46,331 nt of DNA from Planctomycetota bacterium (GTDB taxonomy: Bacteria > Planctomycetota > UBA1135 > GCA-002686595), in assembly GCA_020847695.1 (NCBI GenBank), contig JADLBP010000369.1, positions 1 to 46,331 of the forward strand, read 5' to 3'. The notes beneath the pieces were generated by a model that had not been told where the DNA came from, made no database searches, and saw only the letters and a program-made list of their open reading frames with translations. Positions within the stretch are counted from its first letter, which is position 1. Each line of letters starts with the position of its first letter. Both the position numbers and the translations under genes were made by a program. Shown one piece after another: positions 25,531 through 35,700 of this stretch.

Positions 25531-27039
25531 TCAGAGCGTGGCGTCGGTCCCGATGTCCATGTGCGCGAGGAACGACGGCTCGCTCTTCGCGGCGGCTTGG
25601 CGGCGCTTGGTGTGCGCGAACACGTTGCCGACGTTCTTCAGGCCGAGCACGAAGTCGTCGAGCATGCCGTAGCCCGACACGACCGCGTGCTGGTACCAGA
25701 GGAACGAGAGCTGGGTCAGGTCGAACACGCGGTTGCGCGGCAACTTGATCAGCTGGCGCACCAGGGTCTCGCCGCCCGGCATGTACACCGCGAGGTTGAA
25801 GAGCTTCTGGAGGTTGACGACCTGCGCGACGTCCTCGCGCTTCATGTGGCTGTCTTGCTGGATCGACGGGCCGATGTCCTTCTCGAGGTCGACGCGGCCG
25901 AGCGCGTAGTCCTCCTGCCCGAGCACCGTCGACTTGAACGCGCGGTAGATCAACACCGTGCAGCCGTTCGGCTTGATGCGCTTGTTGACGCGCGCGGTCT
26001 CGAACATGTCTTCGAGCGTCTCCGCGGGCGAGCCCATGATGTTGTTGGTGCGGTACGTGAGCTTGTGCTTGCGCAAGAGCGGCGGGATCCCGTACACGAC
26101 CTTGTCGGTGTAGCCCTTGCGATAGACGTCGACGCGCACGCGCTCGCTGCCGGACTCGAGGCCGAACTGCACCGAGACGCAGCCCGCGCGCTTCATCGCG
26201 ATGATGTCGTCCTCGTTGAGGTGGTTGATGTTGATGTTGCACGCGAACGGAAGCCCGACGCGCTTCGGCCACTTCTCGGCGAACTCCTGCACCCAGCCGC
26301 GCTCCATGTTCAGAGCCGCGTCGCCGAAGTTCACCATCCGGAATCCCGGGTACCGCGCGACGATGTCGTTCATCTCCTCGCAGAGGTAGTCGACCGACTT
26401 CACGCGGTTGAACTTCTCGCCCTTCTTGCCGCTGATCCACTCCTTCTTCATCAGGCCGACCGAGCAGTACGTGCAGCTGTTCTGACAGCCGCGGCTCGCA
26501 TGGACCTGCATCACGCGCTTGTTGCGGAGGAACGCGTACTTGTAGAAGACGTCGACGTCGGGGAACGGCAGCGAGTCGAGGTCGCCGATCACCTGACGGA
26601 TCGGGTTCTGCACCGCCTTGCCGTCGTCGCCGAGCCAACCGACGTTCGGGATCTCGCGGATCGAGCGACCGGCGGCCCACGCTTCGACGAGCTCCAGGAT
26701 CGCGTACTCGGCTTCACCCTTGGTCGTCGCGTCGACGACGTCGCGCTCGTAGAGCGGCTCGAGGTCGTGGCTCGGGTGCGGTCCGCCCATCACGACCTTC
26801 AGGTGCGGGAGCTCCTTCTTCCAGCGCCGGATGTACGGGTACGGCCACTTCTCCTGGCCGCTGGTCGCGTAGATCCCGACGACGTCGGGCTCGAAGTCGC
26901 GAACCGCCTGGTAGTAGTCGCGCTCTTCGCTGGTGATGAAGCAGTCGGTCTGGTGGCCGTGCTTCTTCAATACGGACGAGAGCACCTTCACACCCTCGAA
27001 CTCGTGACAGGTCGTGAGGACGAACGCGATGCGTGCCAA
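25531..27039 (-). CDS. B12-binding-domain radical SAM protein
   Basis: A 502-residue protein with a TTG start; no better in-frame start is near. Residues 1-150 are a Rossmann-like cobalamin-binding domain (PDVVGIYATSG, VVMGGPHPSH), but the DxHxxG His-on motif is absent. The radical SAM core has Cys185, Cys189 and Cys192 in RGCQNSCTYC, ligands for a 4Fe-4S cluster. It continues with NFGDAALNMERG, INHLNEDDI and VQFGLESGSERV, the usual barrel strands. Family members methylate, cyclise or rearrange lipids, tetrapyrroles and natural products. No substrate can be named. A second protein of the same class lies at 36059-37459. A 720-bp gene-free stretch precedes it. Confidence 0.9.
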   Translation of the reverse strand: MARIAFVLTTCHEFEGVKVLSSVLKKHGHQTDCFITSEERDYYQAVRDFEPDVVGIYATSGQEKWPYPYIRRWKKELPHLKVVMGGPHPSHDLEPLYERDVVDATTKGEAEYAILELVEAWAAGRSIREIPNVGWLGDDGKAVQNPIRQVIGDLDSLPFPDVDVFYKYAFLRNKRVMQVHASRGCQNSCTYCSVGLMKKEWISGKKGEKFNRVKSVDYLCEEMNDIVARYPGFRMVNFGDAALNMERGWVQEFAEKWPKRVGLPFACNININHLNEDDIIAMKRAGCVSVQFGLESGSERVRVDVYRKGYTDKVVYGIPPLLRKHKLTYRTNNIMGSPAETLEDMFETARVNKRIKPNGCTVLIYRAFKSTVLGQEDYALGRVDLEKDIGPSIQQDSHMKREDVAQVVNLQKLFNLAVYMPGGETLVRQLIKLPRNRVFDLTQLSFLWYQHAVVSGYGMLDDFVLGLKNVGNVFAHTKRRQAAAKSEPSFLAHMDIGTDATL

Positions 27040-27760
27040 GGCGTGACTCTCTGAAGGGGACGGTGGACGAGCGAGCGATCGGACGGCGCGCGAGCGCCGA
27101 GCCTCGGGGATCGCGGGGGACGAGCGCGAGAGGTGCGTTCGAGTCTACCTGCTCCGCGGCGGCTCGGCAGGCGGCCGGCGGGCGGCCCGACGCGAATTCC
27201 GGTGCGAGATCTTCCGCCGCGCCGGGTCGGTCGGCGCGGACCGGTTCGGACCCTTCCGCCAGGAATCCTGGAAGTCGCTGCAACTTTCCGGCGGCTCGGG
27301 AGGCCAAGGCTTGCGAAGGATCCGCAGCTCCGCGAACCATTTCCTGGTCCGTCGGCGTGTAAGGGTTCCAGCCGCACGCCGCACCCGGCGGGCGGAGCAC
27401 AGGGGGGAACTTGGGAGAGTTCCGACGCGAGCGGCACGCTCGCAGCGCATGGGCGGCCGACGAATCGCACGTCGACGCTTGGACGAGAGCGGGGCAGAGC
27501 AGCGAAACCTGCTCTGCCCCGTGTCCTTGTCCCGCGCGGTCGATCGGCCCGGCAACGCCGGGCGCTCCTGCCGTTCCGTCGAGACGTTCGGACGGAGCTC
27601 GTTCGCCCCCGCCGACCACCGCCTCGTCGATCCGCGGTCCGGCTCGGCAGAGCCCCGAACTGCCGCGCCGATCGGGGCGTCCTCGATCGGCCGCTCGGAT
27701 CGATGCGCTTTGGAAGTCGGGTTGGCCACGACCTCGGGCCCCTGAGATCTTGGCCCCCCC
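27040..27760. other. 720-bp divergent intergenic region
   Basis: It lies between the starts of two divergent genes. Open frames here are present in all phases, rich in Arg, Pro and Ser, and carry no motif, so I call none. The one strong feature is the perfect hairpin at 27490-27521. A short palindrome (CCAGGAATCCTGG, 27259-27271) may be an operator. The region could hide a non-coding RNA or long leader, or be simple spacer. Confidence 0.55.
27490..27521. repeat. Perfect 13-bp hairpin in a divergent intergenic region
   Basis: Arms 27490-27502 and 27509-27521 are fully complementary, with a CGAAAC loop. It looks like a terminator stem but has no T-run on either strand, and no recognised gene ends nearby. 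It may end an unannotated RNA or be a repeat element. Confidence 0.6.
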
Positions 27761-28696
27761 ATGAAACACACTGACTCACCGACGTCCGCGCTCGCTCGCG
27801 CCGCGCTCGTCGGATCGTTGCTCGCGAGCTGCGGTTCCGCGCGGATGGACTCCGGCTCGGAGCGCTGGACTTCCGAGATCGCCCGCGTGCGGATGCACAA
27901 CCGCATCACGTGGAACGACCGGTCGGCGATCGACCTCGGGATCGATTCGGTCGACGGTGAACCGACCGCCGAGCGCCAATCGCTGCTCGCGCGGGTCGCC
28001 ACCGTCGGCGTCGACGAGGTCGAGCTCGTCCCCGGCGAACACCGCCTGGTCGTCGGCGAGCTCGACGGCCTCGAACCGAGGCTGGAGCGCTCCCTGCGCT
28101 TCACCGTGGCGCCGGGCGCGAGCTACACCCTCGAAACCCGCGCGTCCGACCGCCAACCGCCGATCGAGGTCTTCGCGTTCCGCGACGACACCCGCGAGGA
28201 AGTCGCGGTGTCGTGGATCGCCCCGCCGGCGAGCGCGAGCTTCGGCCTCGACCCCGCGCGCTGGACCGTCGCGGACTGGCGCATCGAGGATGCGTCGCAT
28301 TGGATCCGCTTCGAACCTGCCCGCGACGCGGCGAACGGCTCGCTGGAGCGGCTGCGGTTGGAGTGGAGCGAGCGCGACCGCTTCGAAAGCGCGCCGACCG
28401 CCGCGTGGTCGCACGGCATCGACCTGCGCCGCGAGATCGAGGCGGACTTCGACGCCTTCGAATGGACCGAGCACACGGTCGGCGACGTCACGGGCGTCTA
28501 CACGTGGTCGGGACGGCGCACGGGAAGCGACGCGCGGTTGCACGGGCTCGTCGTGCTCTGGGTGCGCGACGGCCGGACCGCGGTGTTGCGCGACACCAGC
28601 GACTCGCCCGAGCGCTTCGCCGCCGAGCAGGCGACCTGGCGCGCGTGGGGCCTGACCGACGGTTGGGTCCGAGCGTGGGAGGAGGCGCTGCCGTGA
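27761..28696 (+). CDS. Lipoprotein of unknown function
   Basis: A 311-residue protein with a lipoprotein signal ending LLASC (Cys24). The N-terminal part reads as a small beta-sandwich (VGVDEVELVPGEHRLVVGEL, LRFTVAPGASYTLETRA), the pattern used in PEGA-like or DUF-type lipoproteins. The C-terminal half is acidic, with FDAFEWTEHTVGDVTGVYTW and LVVLWVRDGRTAVLRDTS. The stop codon overlaps the start of the next lipoprotein gene by 4 bases (GTGA), so the two are translationally coupled and probably work together. I do not recognise a family. A divergent radical-SAM gene lies 720 bases upstream. Confidence 0.75.
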   Translation: MKHTDSPTSALARAALVGSLLASCGSARMDSGSERWTSEIARVRMHNRITWNDRSAIDLGIDSVDGEPTAERQSLLARVATVGVDEVELVPGEHRLVVGELDGLEPRLERSLRFTVAPGASYTLETRASDRQPPIEVFAFRDDTREEVAVSWIAPPASASFGLDPARWTVADWRIEDASHWIRFEPARDAANGSLERLRLEWSERDRFESAPTAAWSHGIDLRREIEADFDAFEWTEHTVGDVTGVYTWSGRRTGSDARLHGLVVLWVRDGRTAVLRDTSDSPERFAAEQATWRAWGLTDGWVRAWEEALP

Positions 28697-29352
28697 AGCA
28701 CTTCTGGAAGACCCTCGGCGTCGTGCTCGCGCTCGCGCTCACCGCGTCGAGCTGCCGCTCCGCCCCGCCGGAAACCCGCCTCGCCGGCCGCTTCGATGCG
28801 GGCTACTACGCCGCGCCCGACGGCTCGTGGAGCGTCCGCCTCCCGTTCGAGCGCACGCATCCGCTGATCGACGTCCAGGACGGAGCGGACGGCACCGGCG
28901 GCTGGTTCCTGACGTGGGCGTTCGCCTTCTGGTCGCACGCGGACGTCTGGGTCGCGCCGACGCCTTCGATCGCGGAGCTCGGCGGCATCGCGACGCTCGC
29001 CGACAACGGCATCGCGAGCCGCGCGCACGAGAGCGCGGCCGCGGGCCAGTCGTTCCGGGTGCTCAGCCGCACCGAGATCGAGGTCCAAGGCCGACGCGGC
29101 GTGCGACACGTGTTCGAGACCGTCGAGGAGGGCGAGCGCTCGCCGCCGTTCGGCTTGAAGACCTCGACGAGGACGAGCCTGGTGATCGAGGACCTGGTCG
29201 ACTGGGACGACCGAGCGATGGTCCGCGTCACGGGCGCGCACAGCTGGGCCGGCGACGCCGACGCGAGCAGCAACTCGGCGGCCGAGCACGCGAAGGGGGC
29301 GCTGGAGAGCTTGGAGCAGACGTTCCGACTGCCCGCGGAACGCGCGCGGTGA
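28693..29352 (+). CDS. Second lipoprotein of a coupled pair, unknown function
   Basis: A 219-residue protein beginning with GTG inside the GTGA overlap with the upstream gene. The leader KTLGVVLALALTASSC gives a lipobox at Cys21. The mature part starts with PDGSWSVRLPFERTHPLIDVQDG and continues with a beta-rich body (RVLSRTEIEVQGRRGVRHVFET, TSLVIEDLVDWDDRAMVRVTG), resembling exported domains found with PsbP-like or DUF-type proteins. The end is helical (AAEHAKGALESLEQTFRL). The overlap implies joint production with the upstream lipoprotein. No partner enzyme can be named. The gntR gene starts 213 bases later. Confidence 0.78.
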   Translation: MKHFWKTLGVVLALALTASSCRSAPPETRLAGRFDAGYYAAPDGSWSVRLPFERTHPLIDVQDGADGTGGWFLTWAFAFWSHADVWVAPTPSIAELGGIATLADNGIASRAHESAAAGQSFRVLSRTEIEVQGRRGVRHVFETVEEGERSPPFGLKTSTRTSLVIEDLVDWDDRAMVRVTGAHSWAGDADASSNSAAEHAKGALESLEQTFRLPAERAR

Positions 29353-29539
29353 CTTCGACGGGATCGGAGCGGCCGCTCCGGTCCCCGACGAGCCTCTTGG
29401 GGCGCGGACTCGCCGGTTCCGGCGGGCCCGCGCTCGGCGTTTGGGGACTCGGCCCCGGAAACCCGGCACCCGGCGGCCTACGGAGTTCCTCCGACGGCGG
29501 GCTGCGCACTCTTTCGCGCCGCGGACCCTGGCGGCCCGA

Positions 29540-29558
29540 CTCTTATTTCTGATAAGAG
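29540..29558. promoter_or_regulatory. AT-rich palindromic candidate operator for the gntR-efflux operon
   Basis: Perfect 7-bp arms CTCTTAT and ATAAGAG flank a 5-base spacer. It is an AT-rich island in very GC-rich DNA and ends 7 bases before the gntR ATG. Its right arm (AAGAG) also supplies the only purine-rich ribosome-binding-like sequence. Binding by the GntR protein there could block both transcription and ribosome access. Autoregulation is inferred. Confidence 0.6.
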
Positions 29559-29565
29559 ATTCGCC

Positions 29566-30255
29566 ATGCCGCCCTCGAACCTCGGTCCGGAGCCCGTCCG
29601 CCGGGCCTCGCTCGCGCAGCAAGTCGCGGGCTCGTTGCGCAACGCGATCCTCGACGGCCGGATCGCCGGCGGCTCGGTGCTGCGCCAGTCCGCGCTCGCC
29701 CGCGAGCTCGGCGTCAGCGTGATCCCGCTGCGCGAAGCGCTGCGCCAGCTCGAAGGCGAAGGGCTCGTCCACCACGCCGCCCACCGCGGCGTCGTCGTCG
29801 CGACCTTCGACGCCGAGGACGTCCGCGAGCTCGTCGAGATCTGCCGCGCGCTCGAGACGCTCGCGTTCCCGCGCGCGCTGCCGAACGTGACGCCGGACGA
29901 CCTCGCGCACGCCGAGCGAGCGCTCGCCGCGCTGCGCGACGAATCCGATCTCGCGCGCTTCGCCGACCTCGCCTGGGAACTGCGCGCCGCGCTGCTCCGC
30001 CCGGCGAAGAGCCCGCGGCTCCTGCAGCAGCTCGAGATGCTGAGCAAGACCAACCGGCGCTACTGGGCGCCGTTCCTGCGCGATGCGAAGGCGCGCGCGT
30101 GGATCCTGGAGCACTGGAGGCGCTTGATCGACGCCGTGCGCGCCCGCGATCTCGACGCCGTGCTCGAGCAGCTCGGGCGCGTGCAGTCCGAAGCCGTCGC
30201 GATCGGCGCGCCGCTCCTGCCGCCCGCACCCAACCAAGCTCGGAGTCCGCAATGA
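29566..30255 (+). CDS. GntR-family transcriptional regulator (FadR/FCD type)
   Basis: A 229-residue DNA-binding regulator. Residues about 12-80 are a winged helix of GntR type: SLAQQVAGSLRNAILDGRI, then the recognition helix region LARELGVSVIPLREALRQLEGEGLV, then a wing HHAAHRGVVVATF. The rest is all helical (VRELVEICRALETLAF, LARFADLAWELRAALL) and fits the FCD effector domain, though the usual metal-binding His cluster is not obvious. It is the first gene of a four-gene efflux operon; its TGA overlaps the ATG of the outer-membrane channel gene. An AT-rich palindrome sits immediately upstream. It probably represses the operon until an exported compound or metabolite binds. Confidence 0.92.
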   Translation: MPPSNLGPEPVRRASLAQQVAGSLRNAILDGRIAGGSVLRQSALARELGVSVIPLREALRQLEGEGLVHHAAHRGVVVATFDAEDVRELVEICRALETLAFPRALPNVTPDDLAHAERALAALRDESDLARFADLAWELRAALLRPAKSPRLLQQLEMLSKTNRRYWAPFLRDAKARAWILEHWRRLIDAVRARDLDAVLEQLGRVQSEAVAIGAPLLPPAPNQARSPQ

Positions 30256-31631
30256 AGGGTTCTCTCGTCCTCGCCGGTTTCGTCGCGGCCGGTTCGCTCG
30301 CGAGCTGCGTGCAGGTCGCGCGCTCGAGCTCGGACGGCACGCCGCTGGTCGTCGAGACGCGCTCGGGCTTCGCCGGCGCGCGCTCGGACTCGGTCGGCGC
30401 CGTCGAGAGCGACTGGATCCGCGGCTTCGGCGACCCGCGGCTCGAGGCGTTGGTCGCGGAGGCGATCGAGCACAACGCCGAGCTCGAGCTCGCCGCCGCG
30501 CGCGTCGCGCGCGCGAACGCGCTCGCCCGCCGCGCCCACGCGAGCCTGTTGCCGACGCTCGACGTGTTCGCCGGCGCCGCGCGCGGCGACTCCGGGCTCG
30601 GCGAGGGCTCGCGGCTCGACCTCGGGCTCGCCGCGAGCTGGGAAGCCGACCTGTGGGGCCGGCTCTCGCACGCCGAACGCGCGGCGGAGCTCGACGCGGA
30701 GTCCGCGCGGGCCGACTGGCTCGGCGCGCGCAACGCGCTCGCCGCGGAGACGGCGCGCGGTTGGTTCCTCGCGCTCGCCGCGGCGCGGCGCGTCGAGATC
30801 GACGAGCGGTCGCTCGCGCAGCGCGAGCGCGTCGAGCGGATCACGCGCGCTCGGCTCGACGCCGGCGAGGCCGCGTCCGCGGAGGTCGACCTCGCGATCG
30901 GCACGCGCGCGAGCGCGCTGGCGCTCGCGGAACAGAGCCGCGGAGCGCGGCGCTCGTCGCTGTTGTCGCTCGAGACGCTGCTCGGCCGCTATCCGGCGGG
31001 CGAGCTCGAGCTCGCGGGCGACCTGCCGCCGTCGACCGCCGACGCGCCGCTCGGCTTGCCGTCGGAGCTGCTCGAACGCCGCCCCGACGTCGTCGCCGCC
31101 CAGCGCGCGATCGCCGCGAGCTTCGAGCGCGTCGCGGCCGCCGACGCCGCGCGCCTGCCGCGGATCACGCTCAGCGCACAGGGCGGCTACGCGAACTCCG
31201 AGCTCAGCGGGCTGATCGACGAGTCCAACCTGATCTGGAACCTCGCGAGCGGCATCGTCGCGCCGCTCTTCGACGGCGGGCGACTGCTCGCCGACGCCGA
31301 GGCCGCCCGCGCCGACCGCCGGGCCGCGCTCGCGGGCTGGGTCGCGACCGCGCGCAACGCTTTCCTCGAGGTCGAAACCGCGCTGAACGACGAAGCGGCG
31401 CTGCGCAAGCTCGAAGCCGCGCTCGCCGAGTCCGTCGAGCGACTGACCCGCGCGCGAGCGCTCGCCGAGGACCGTTACGCGGAAGGCGAAGCGACGCTCC
31501 TCGAGCTCGATCAGATCCACGAACAGCTCTACCAATCCGAACGCGGACGCCTCGACGCACGGCTCGCCCTCGTGCTCGCGCGCGTGCGCCTGCACCTCGC
31601 CCTCGGCGGCGCCTTCCAAACGAGATCATGA
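30252..31631 (+). CDS. Outer-membrane efflux channel lipoprotein (TolC/NodT family)
   Basis: A 459-residue protein with a lipoprotein signal (GFVAAGSLASC, Cys19). The family layout is visible twice: GDPRLEALVAEAIEHNAELELAAARV and LPTLDVFAGA in the first half, then ERRPDVVAAQRAIAASFERV and LPRITLSAQGGY in the second, followed by IVAPLFDGGRLLADAEAARA and the closing long helix LTRARALAEDRYAEGEATLLELDQI. These are the two repeated coiled-coil/barrel halves of outer-membrane factors. It overlaps gntR by 4 bases at its start and the adaptor gene by 4 bases at its end. A trimer would connect the pump to the outside. Confidence 0.94.
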   Translation: MKGSLVLAGFVAAGSLASCVQVARSSSDGTPLVVETRSGFAGARSDSVGAVESDWIRGFGDPRLEALVAEAIEHNAELELAAARVARANALARRAHASLLPTLDVFAGAARGDSGLGEGSRLDLGLAASWEADLWGRLSHAERAAELDAESARADWLGARNALAAETARGWFLALAAARRVEIDERSLAQRERVERITRARLDAGEAASAEVDLAIGTRASALALAEQSRGARRSSLLSLETLLGRYPAGELELAGDLPPSTADAPLGLPSELLERRPDVVAAQRAIAASFERVAAADAARLPRITLSAQGGYANSELSGLIDESNLIWNLASGIVAPLFDGGRLLADAEAARADRRAALAGWVATARNAFLEVETALNDEAALRKLEAALAESVERLTRARALAEDRYAEGEATLLELDQIHEQLYQSERGRLDARLALVLARVRLHLALGGAFQTRS

Positions 31632-32782
31632 GCAAGCATCCCCGCATCGCCCGCGCCGCGGCCTCGACCGCGAGCCTGATCTGGTTCTTCGCCGTCACCA
31701 GCGGTTGCGACAAGCCCGCCGCCGCGCCCGCGATGGCGCCGCCGCCGTTCGAGGTCGACGTGCAGCGCGTCGAGTCGCGCGACCTCGACTGGGCGCCGAC
31801 CTACCTCGCGCAGACGTCCGCGTCGCGCGCGGTCGAGCTGCGCGCCCGCGTGCAAGGCGTGATCGTCGAGCGTCTCTTCACCGAGGGCCGACAGGTGCGC
31901 GAGGGCGACGTGCTCTTCCGCATCGATCCGCGCCCCTACCAGGCGACGCTCGACGCCGCGAAGGCACGCGTCGAGGAGGCGCGCGCGCGGCTCGCCGAGA
32001 CCGATCGCGCGGTCGCGCGCAAACGGCAACTCGTCGAGTCCGAGGCGGTCGCTCGCAAGGAGCTCGACGACGCGCTGACCGCGCAATCGCTCGCCGCCGC
32101 GCAGCTCGCGCGCAGCGAAGCGGAGCTCTCGCAAGCCGCGCTGAACCTCGAGTACACGACGATCACCGCGCCGTTCTCCGGTCGGATCGGCAAGACGTTC
32201 GTCGAGCCCGGGAGCATGGTCGACTCGGGCTCGAACTCGCTGCTGGTCGAGCTCTCGCGCATCGATCCGCTCTACGTCTCGTTCCACGTAAGCGAGCGCG
32301 AGATCCTGGAGACCCAGGCGGCGCTCGAGAGCGGTGCGCTCTCGCTCGAAGACGACATCGAGCACCTGCGGATCGCGATCGAACTGATCGACGGCAAGCC
32401 GTACGCGCACGAAGGCACGATCAACTTCCGCTCGGTCGACATCGACCCCGCGACCGGCACCGCCGAGGTCCGCGCGGTCGTTCCGAATCCCGACGAGCTC
32501 CTGAAGCCCGGCCAGTTCGTCCGCGCACGCGGACTCGGGTGGACGCGCAAGTCGGCGCTCGCGGTGCCGCAGCGCGCGGTGATGCTGAACGGCGCCACGG
32601 CGATGGTCTACGTGGTCGGCCAGGACGACACGGTCGAGGCGCGGCCGGTGACGGTCGCGCGGTGGCAAGCGAACGAGTGGCTCGTGCAATCGGGCCTCGC
32701 GTCCGGCGAGCGCGTGATCGTCGACGGCCTGATGAAGATCCGACCCGGCGGCAAGGTCAAGCCCGTCGAGAAAGCCGAGTAG
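31628..32782 (+). CDS. RND efflux periplasmic adaptor (membrane fusion protein)
   Basis: A 384-residue protein. The signal ends FAVTSGC, a probable lipobox at Cys27. Family marks are the barrel-sandwich lead-in RARVQGVIVERLFTEGRQVREGDVLFRIDPRPYQ, an alpha hairpin with Ala/Glu heptads (RVEEARARLAETDRAVARKRQL), the returning strand LEYTTITAPFSGRIGKTFVEPGSMV, and a C-terminal part with PNPDELLKPGQFVRA and SGLASGERVIVDGLMKIRPGGKV. It overlaps the channel gene by 4 bases and ends 3 bases before the pump gene. The adaptor bridges the RND trimer and the channel. Confidence 0.95.
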   Translation: MSKHPRIARAAASTASLIWFFAVTSGCDKPAAAPAMAPPPFEVDVQRVESRDLDWAPTYLAQTSASRAVELRARVQGVIVERLFTEGRQVREGDVLFRIDPRPYQATLDAAKARVEEARARLAETDRAVARKRQLVESEAVARKELDDALTAQSLAAAQLARSEAELSQAALNLEYTTITAPFSGRIGKTFVEPGSMVDSGSNSLLVELSRIDPLYVSFHVSEREILETQAALESGALSLEDDIEHLRIAIELIDGKPYAHEGTINFRSVDIDPATGTAEVRAVVPNPDELLKPGQFVRARGLGWTRKSALAVPQRAVMLNGATAMVYVVGQDDTVEARPVTVARWQANEWLVQSGLASGERVIVDGLMKIRPGGKVKPVEKAE

Positions 32783-32785
32783 CGC

Positions 32786-35700
32786 ATGTTCTCGCGCTTC
32801 TTCATCGACCGGCCGGTCTTCGCGACCGTGCTCTCGGTCCTGATCGTCGTCGCCGGCCTGGTGTCGATCTTCAACCTGCCGGTGGCGCGTTACCCCGAGA
32901 TCACGCCGCCGCAAGTCCGCATCGTCGCGACGTATCCCGGCGCGAACGCGGAGACGGTCGCAGAAGCGCTCGCCGCTCCGATCGAGCAACAGCTCTCCGG
33001 TGCGAAGGACCTGCTCTACTTCTCGTCGCAGTGCACCAACGACGGCGTGCTGACGACGCTGGTCAGCTTCGAGATCGGCACGAACCAGGACCTCGCCGCC
33101 GTCGAAGTGCAGAACCGCGTCAAGCTCGCGGAGCCGCGCCTGCCCGCGGAGACGCGCCGCCTCGGCGTGTCGGTGCAGAAGACGTCGTCGAACATCCTGC
33201 TGGTCGCGGCGATGCGCGCGAACGATTCGCGCTACGACGACCTCTACCTCTCCAACTACGCGACGCAGAACGTCGCGGACGCGTTGAAGCGCGTGCCCGG
33301 CGTCGGCGACGTGCAGGTGTTCGGCGCGCGCGACTACGCGATGCGCGTCTGGCTCGATCCCGAGCGGCTGGCGCAGAAGCGCCTGACCGTCGCGCAGGTC
33401 CGCGCGAAGATCGTCGAGCAGAACGGCCTGTATGCCGCCGGCCGCGTCGGCCAGGCGCCGAACGACGGCGGAACCGAGCTGACGATCCCGGTGGTCACCC
33501 GCGGTCGTCTGCAGACAGCCGAGGAGTTCGAGAACGTCGTCTTGCGCTCGGACGTCGACGGGTCGCGCGTGCTCTTGCGCGACGTCGGTCGCGCCGAGCT
33601 AGGTTCGCAGAGCTACGACCTCTTCGGTCGCGTCGACGGCATGCCGGCCGCGATGATGCTGGTGTTCCTGCAATCGAACGCGAACGCGCTCGACACCGCC
33701 GACGGCGTGCGCGCGGTGGTCGCCGGCCTGGCACCGAGCTTCCCGGACGGGGTGTCGTGCGAGATCCCGTTCGACACGACGCGCTTCATCCGCGTTTCCG
33801 CGCGCGAGGTGATCCAGACGCTGCTCGAGGCGGTCGGCCTGGTGCTGCTGGTCGTCTTCGTGTTCCTGCAGAGCTGGCGCGCGACGTTGGTGCCGCTGCT
33901 CGCGGTGCCGGTGTCGATCATCGGCGCCTTCGCGGGGATGAAGCTCTTCGGCTTCTCGATCAACGCGTTGACCCTGTTCGGCCTCGTGCTCGCGATCGGC
34001 ATCGTCGTCGACGACGCGATCGTCGTCGTCGAGAACGTCGAACGCTTGATGCACGAGAAGCACCTCTCGCCGCGCGACGCGACGATCGAGGCGATGCGCG
34101 AGGTCAGCGGACCGGTCGTCGCGATCGTGCTCGTGCTGAGCGCCGTCTTCGTGCCGGTCGCGTTCCTCGGCGGCCTGACCGGCGAGCTCTACCGACAGTT
34201 CGCGGCGACGATCGCGATCTCGGTCGCGATCTCGGGCCTGGTCGCGTTGACGCTCAGCCCCGCGCTCTGCCGCCTGCTGCTGCGCCCGAAGGACGCCGAG
34301 CGCAGCGGTCCGTTCCTGCTCTTCGACCACGTCTTCGAGCGCATCACCCGCGGCTACCTCGCCGGCGTCCGCGCGACGCTGCGCGGCGCGGTGCTCGCTC
34401 TGGTGCTCTTCGGCGGCCTGCTCTTCGTCGCGTGGCGCATCCAAGCCCACCGACCGACCGGCTTCCTCCCGCAGGAGGACCAGGGCTTCTACGTCGTCGC
34501 CGCGATCCTGCCGGAAGGCTCGTCGCTCGCTCGCACGCAAGAGGTCAGCAAGCGCGTCGAGGAATGGGTGCTCTCGCAGCCAGAGACCGAGCACGTCGTG
34601 TTGCTCGGCGGACAGAACCTGCTCTCCGGCGGCATCGCGAGCACCAACGCGTTCACGATGTTCGTCGGGTTGAAGCACTGGGAGGAGCGCACCGAGCCCG
34701 GCACGTCGGTCGACGCGCTGATCGGCCGCTTCAACCAGACAATGTTCCCCGAGAAGGAAGGGCTGGTCTTCGCGTTCAACTTCCCCGCGGTGCCGGGCCT
34801 CGGCATCCGCGCGGGCTTCGAGATGCAGCTGCAAGCGCGCGGCGGTGCCGACGTGCGCGAGCTCGGCCGCGTCGTCGGCGAGTTCACACAGAAGCTCTCC
34901 GCGCGGCCCGAAGTCTCGGCGGTGACCGCGAACGTCAACCTGAGCCTGCCGCAGCTCTTCGTCGACGTCGATCGCTCGAAGGCGCTCGACATGGGCGTGC
35001 CGATCGGCGACGTGTACGACACGATGCAGGCGTACCTCTCGCAGCTCTACGCCGACGACTTCTTCCTCCAGGGCCGCGTCTATCGCGTCAACCTCCAGGC
35101 GGAGCCGAGCTCGCGCCGCGGGCCCGACGACATCGGGCGTTTCCACGTGATGAACCGCGACGGGCGGATGGTGCCGCTCTCGGAACTCGTCACCTCGCAC
35201 TTCCAATCCGGCCCGAACCTCGTCGGACGCTTCAACGGCTACAACGCGGTGCAGATCGCGGGCGCGCCGGGCGTCGGGCGCTCGAGCGGCGAGGCGCTCC
35301 AAGCGGTGCGCGAGGTCGCCGAGACGCTGCCGCCGGGCTTCGCGATCGACTTCAGCGGTCAGACCTATCAGGAGATCCGCACCGGCAACCAAGCGTTGCG
35401 CGCGTTGCTCTTCGGAGTGCTCGTCGTGTTCCTGGTGCTCGCGGCGCAGTACGAGTCGTTCTCCCTGCCGTTCGCGGTGCTGCTCGCGGTGCCGCTCGGC
35501 GCGTTCGGCGCGCTGGTCGCCGTCTGGTGGCGCAACCTGCCGCTCGACATCTACTTCCAGATCGGGTTGCTGACGCTGGTCGGCCTCGCCGCGAAGAACG
35601 CGATCCTGATCGTCGAGTTCGCGGTCGCGCAGCGTCACAAGGGCGCGACGCTCCGCGATGCGGCGCTCGCGGCGGCGAAGTTGCGCTTCCGTCCGATCGT

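Noticed and set aside
27033..27774. Several open frames in the 720-bp divergent region
   Set aside because: Present in all phases with no domain; expected by chance at this GC content.
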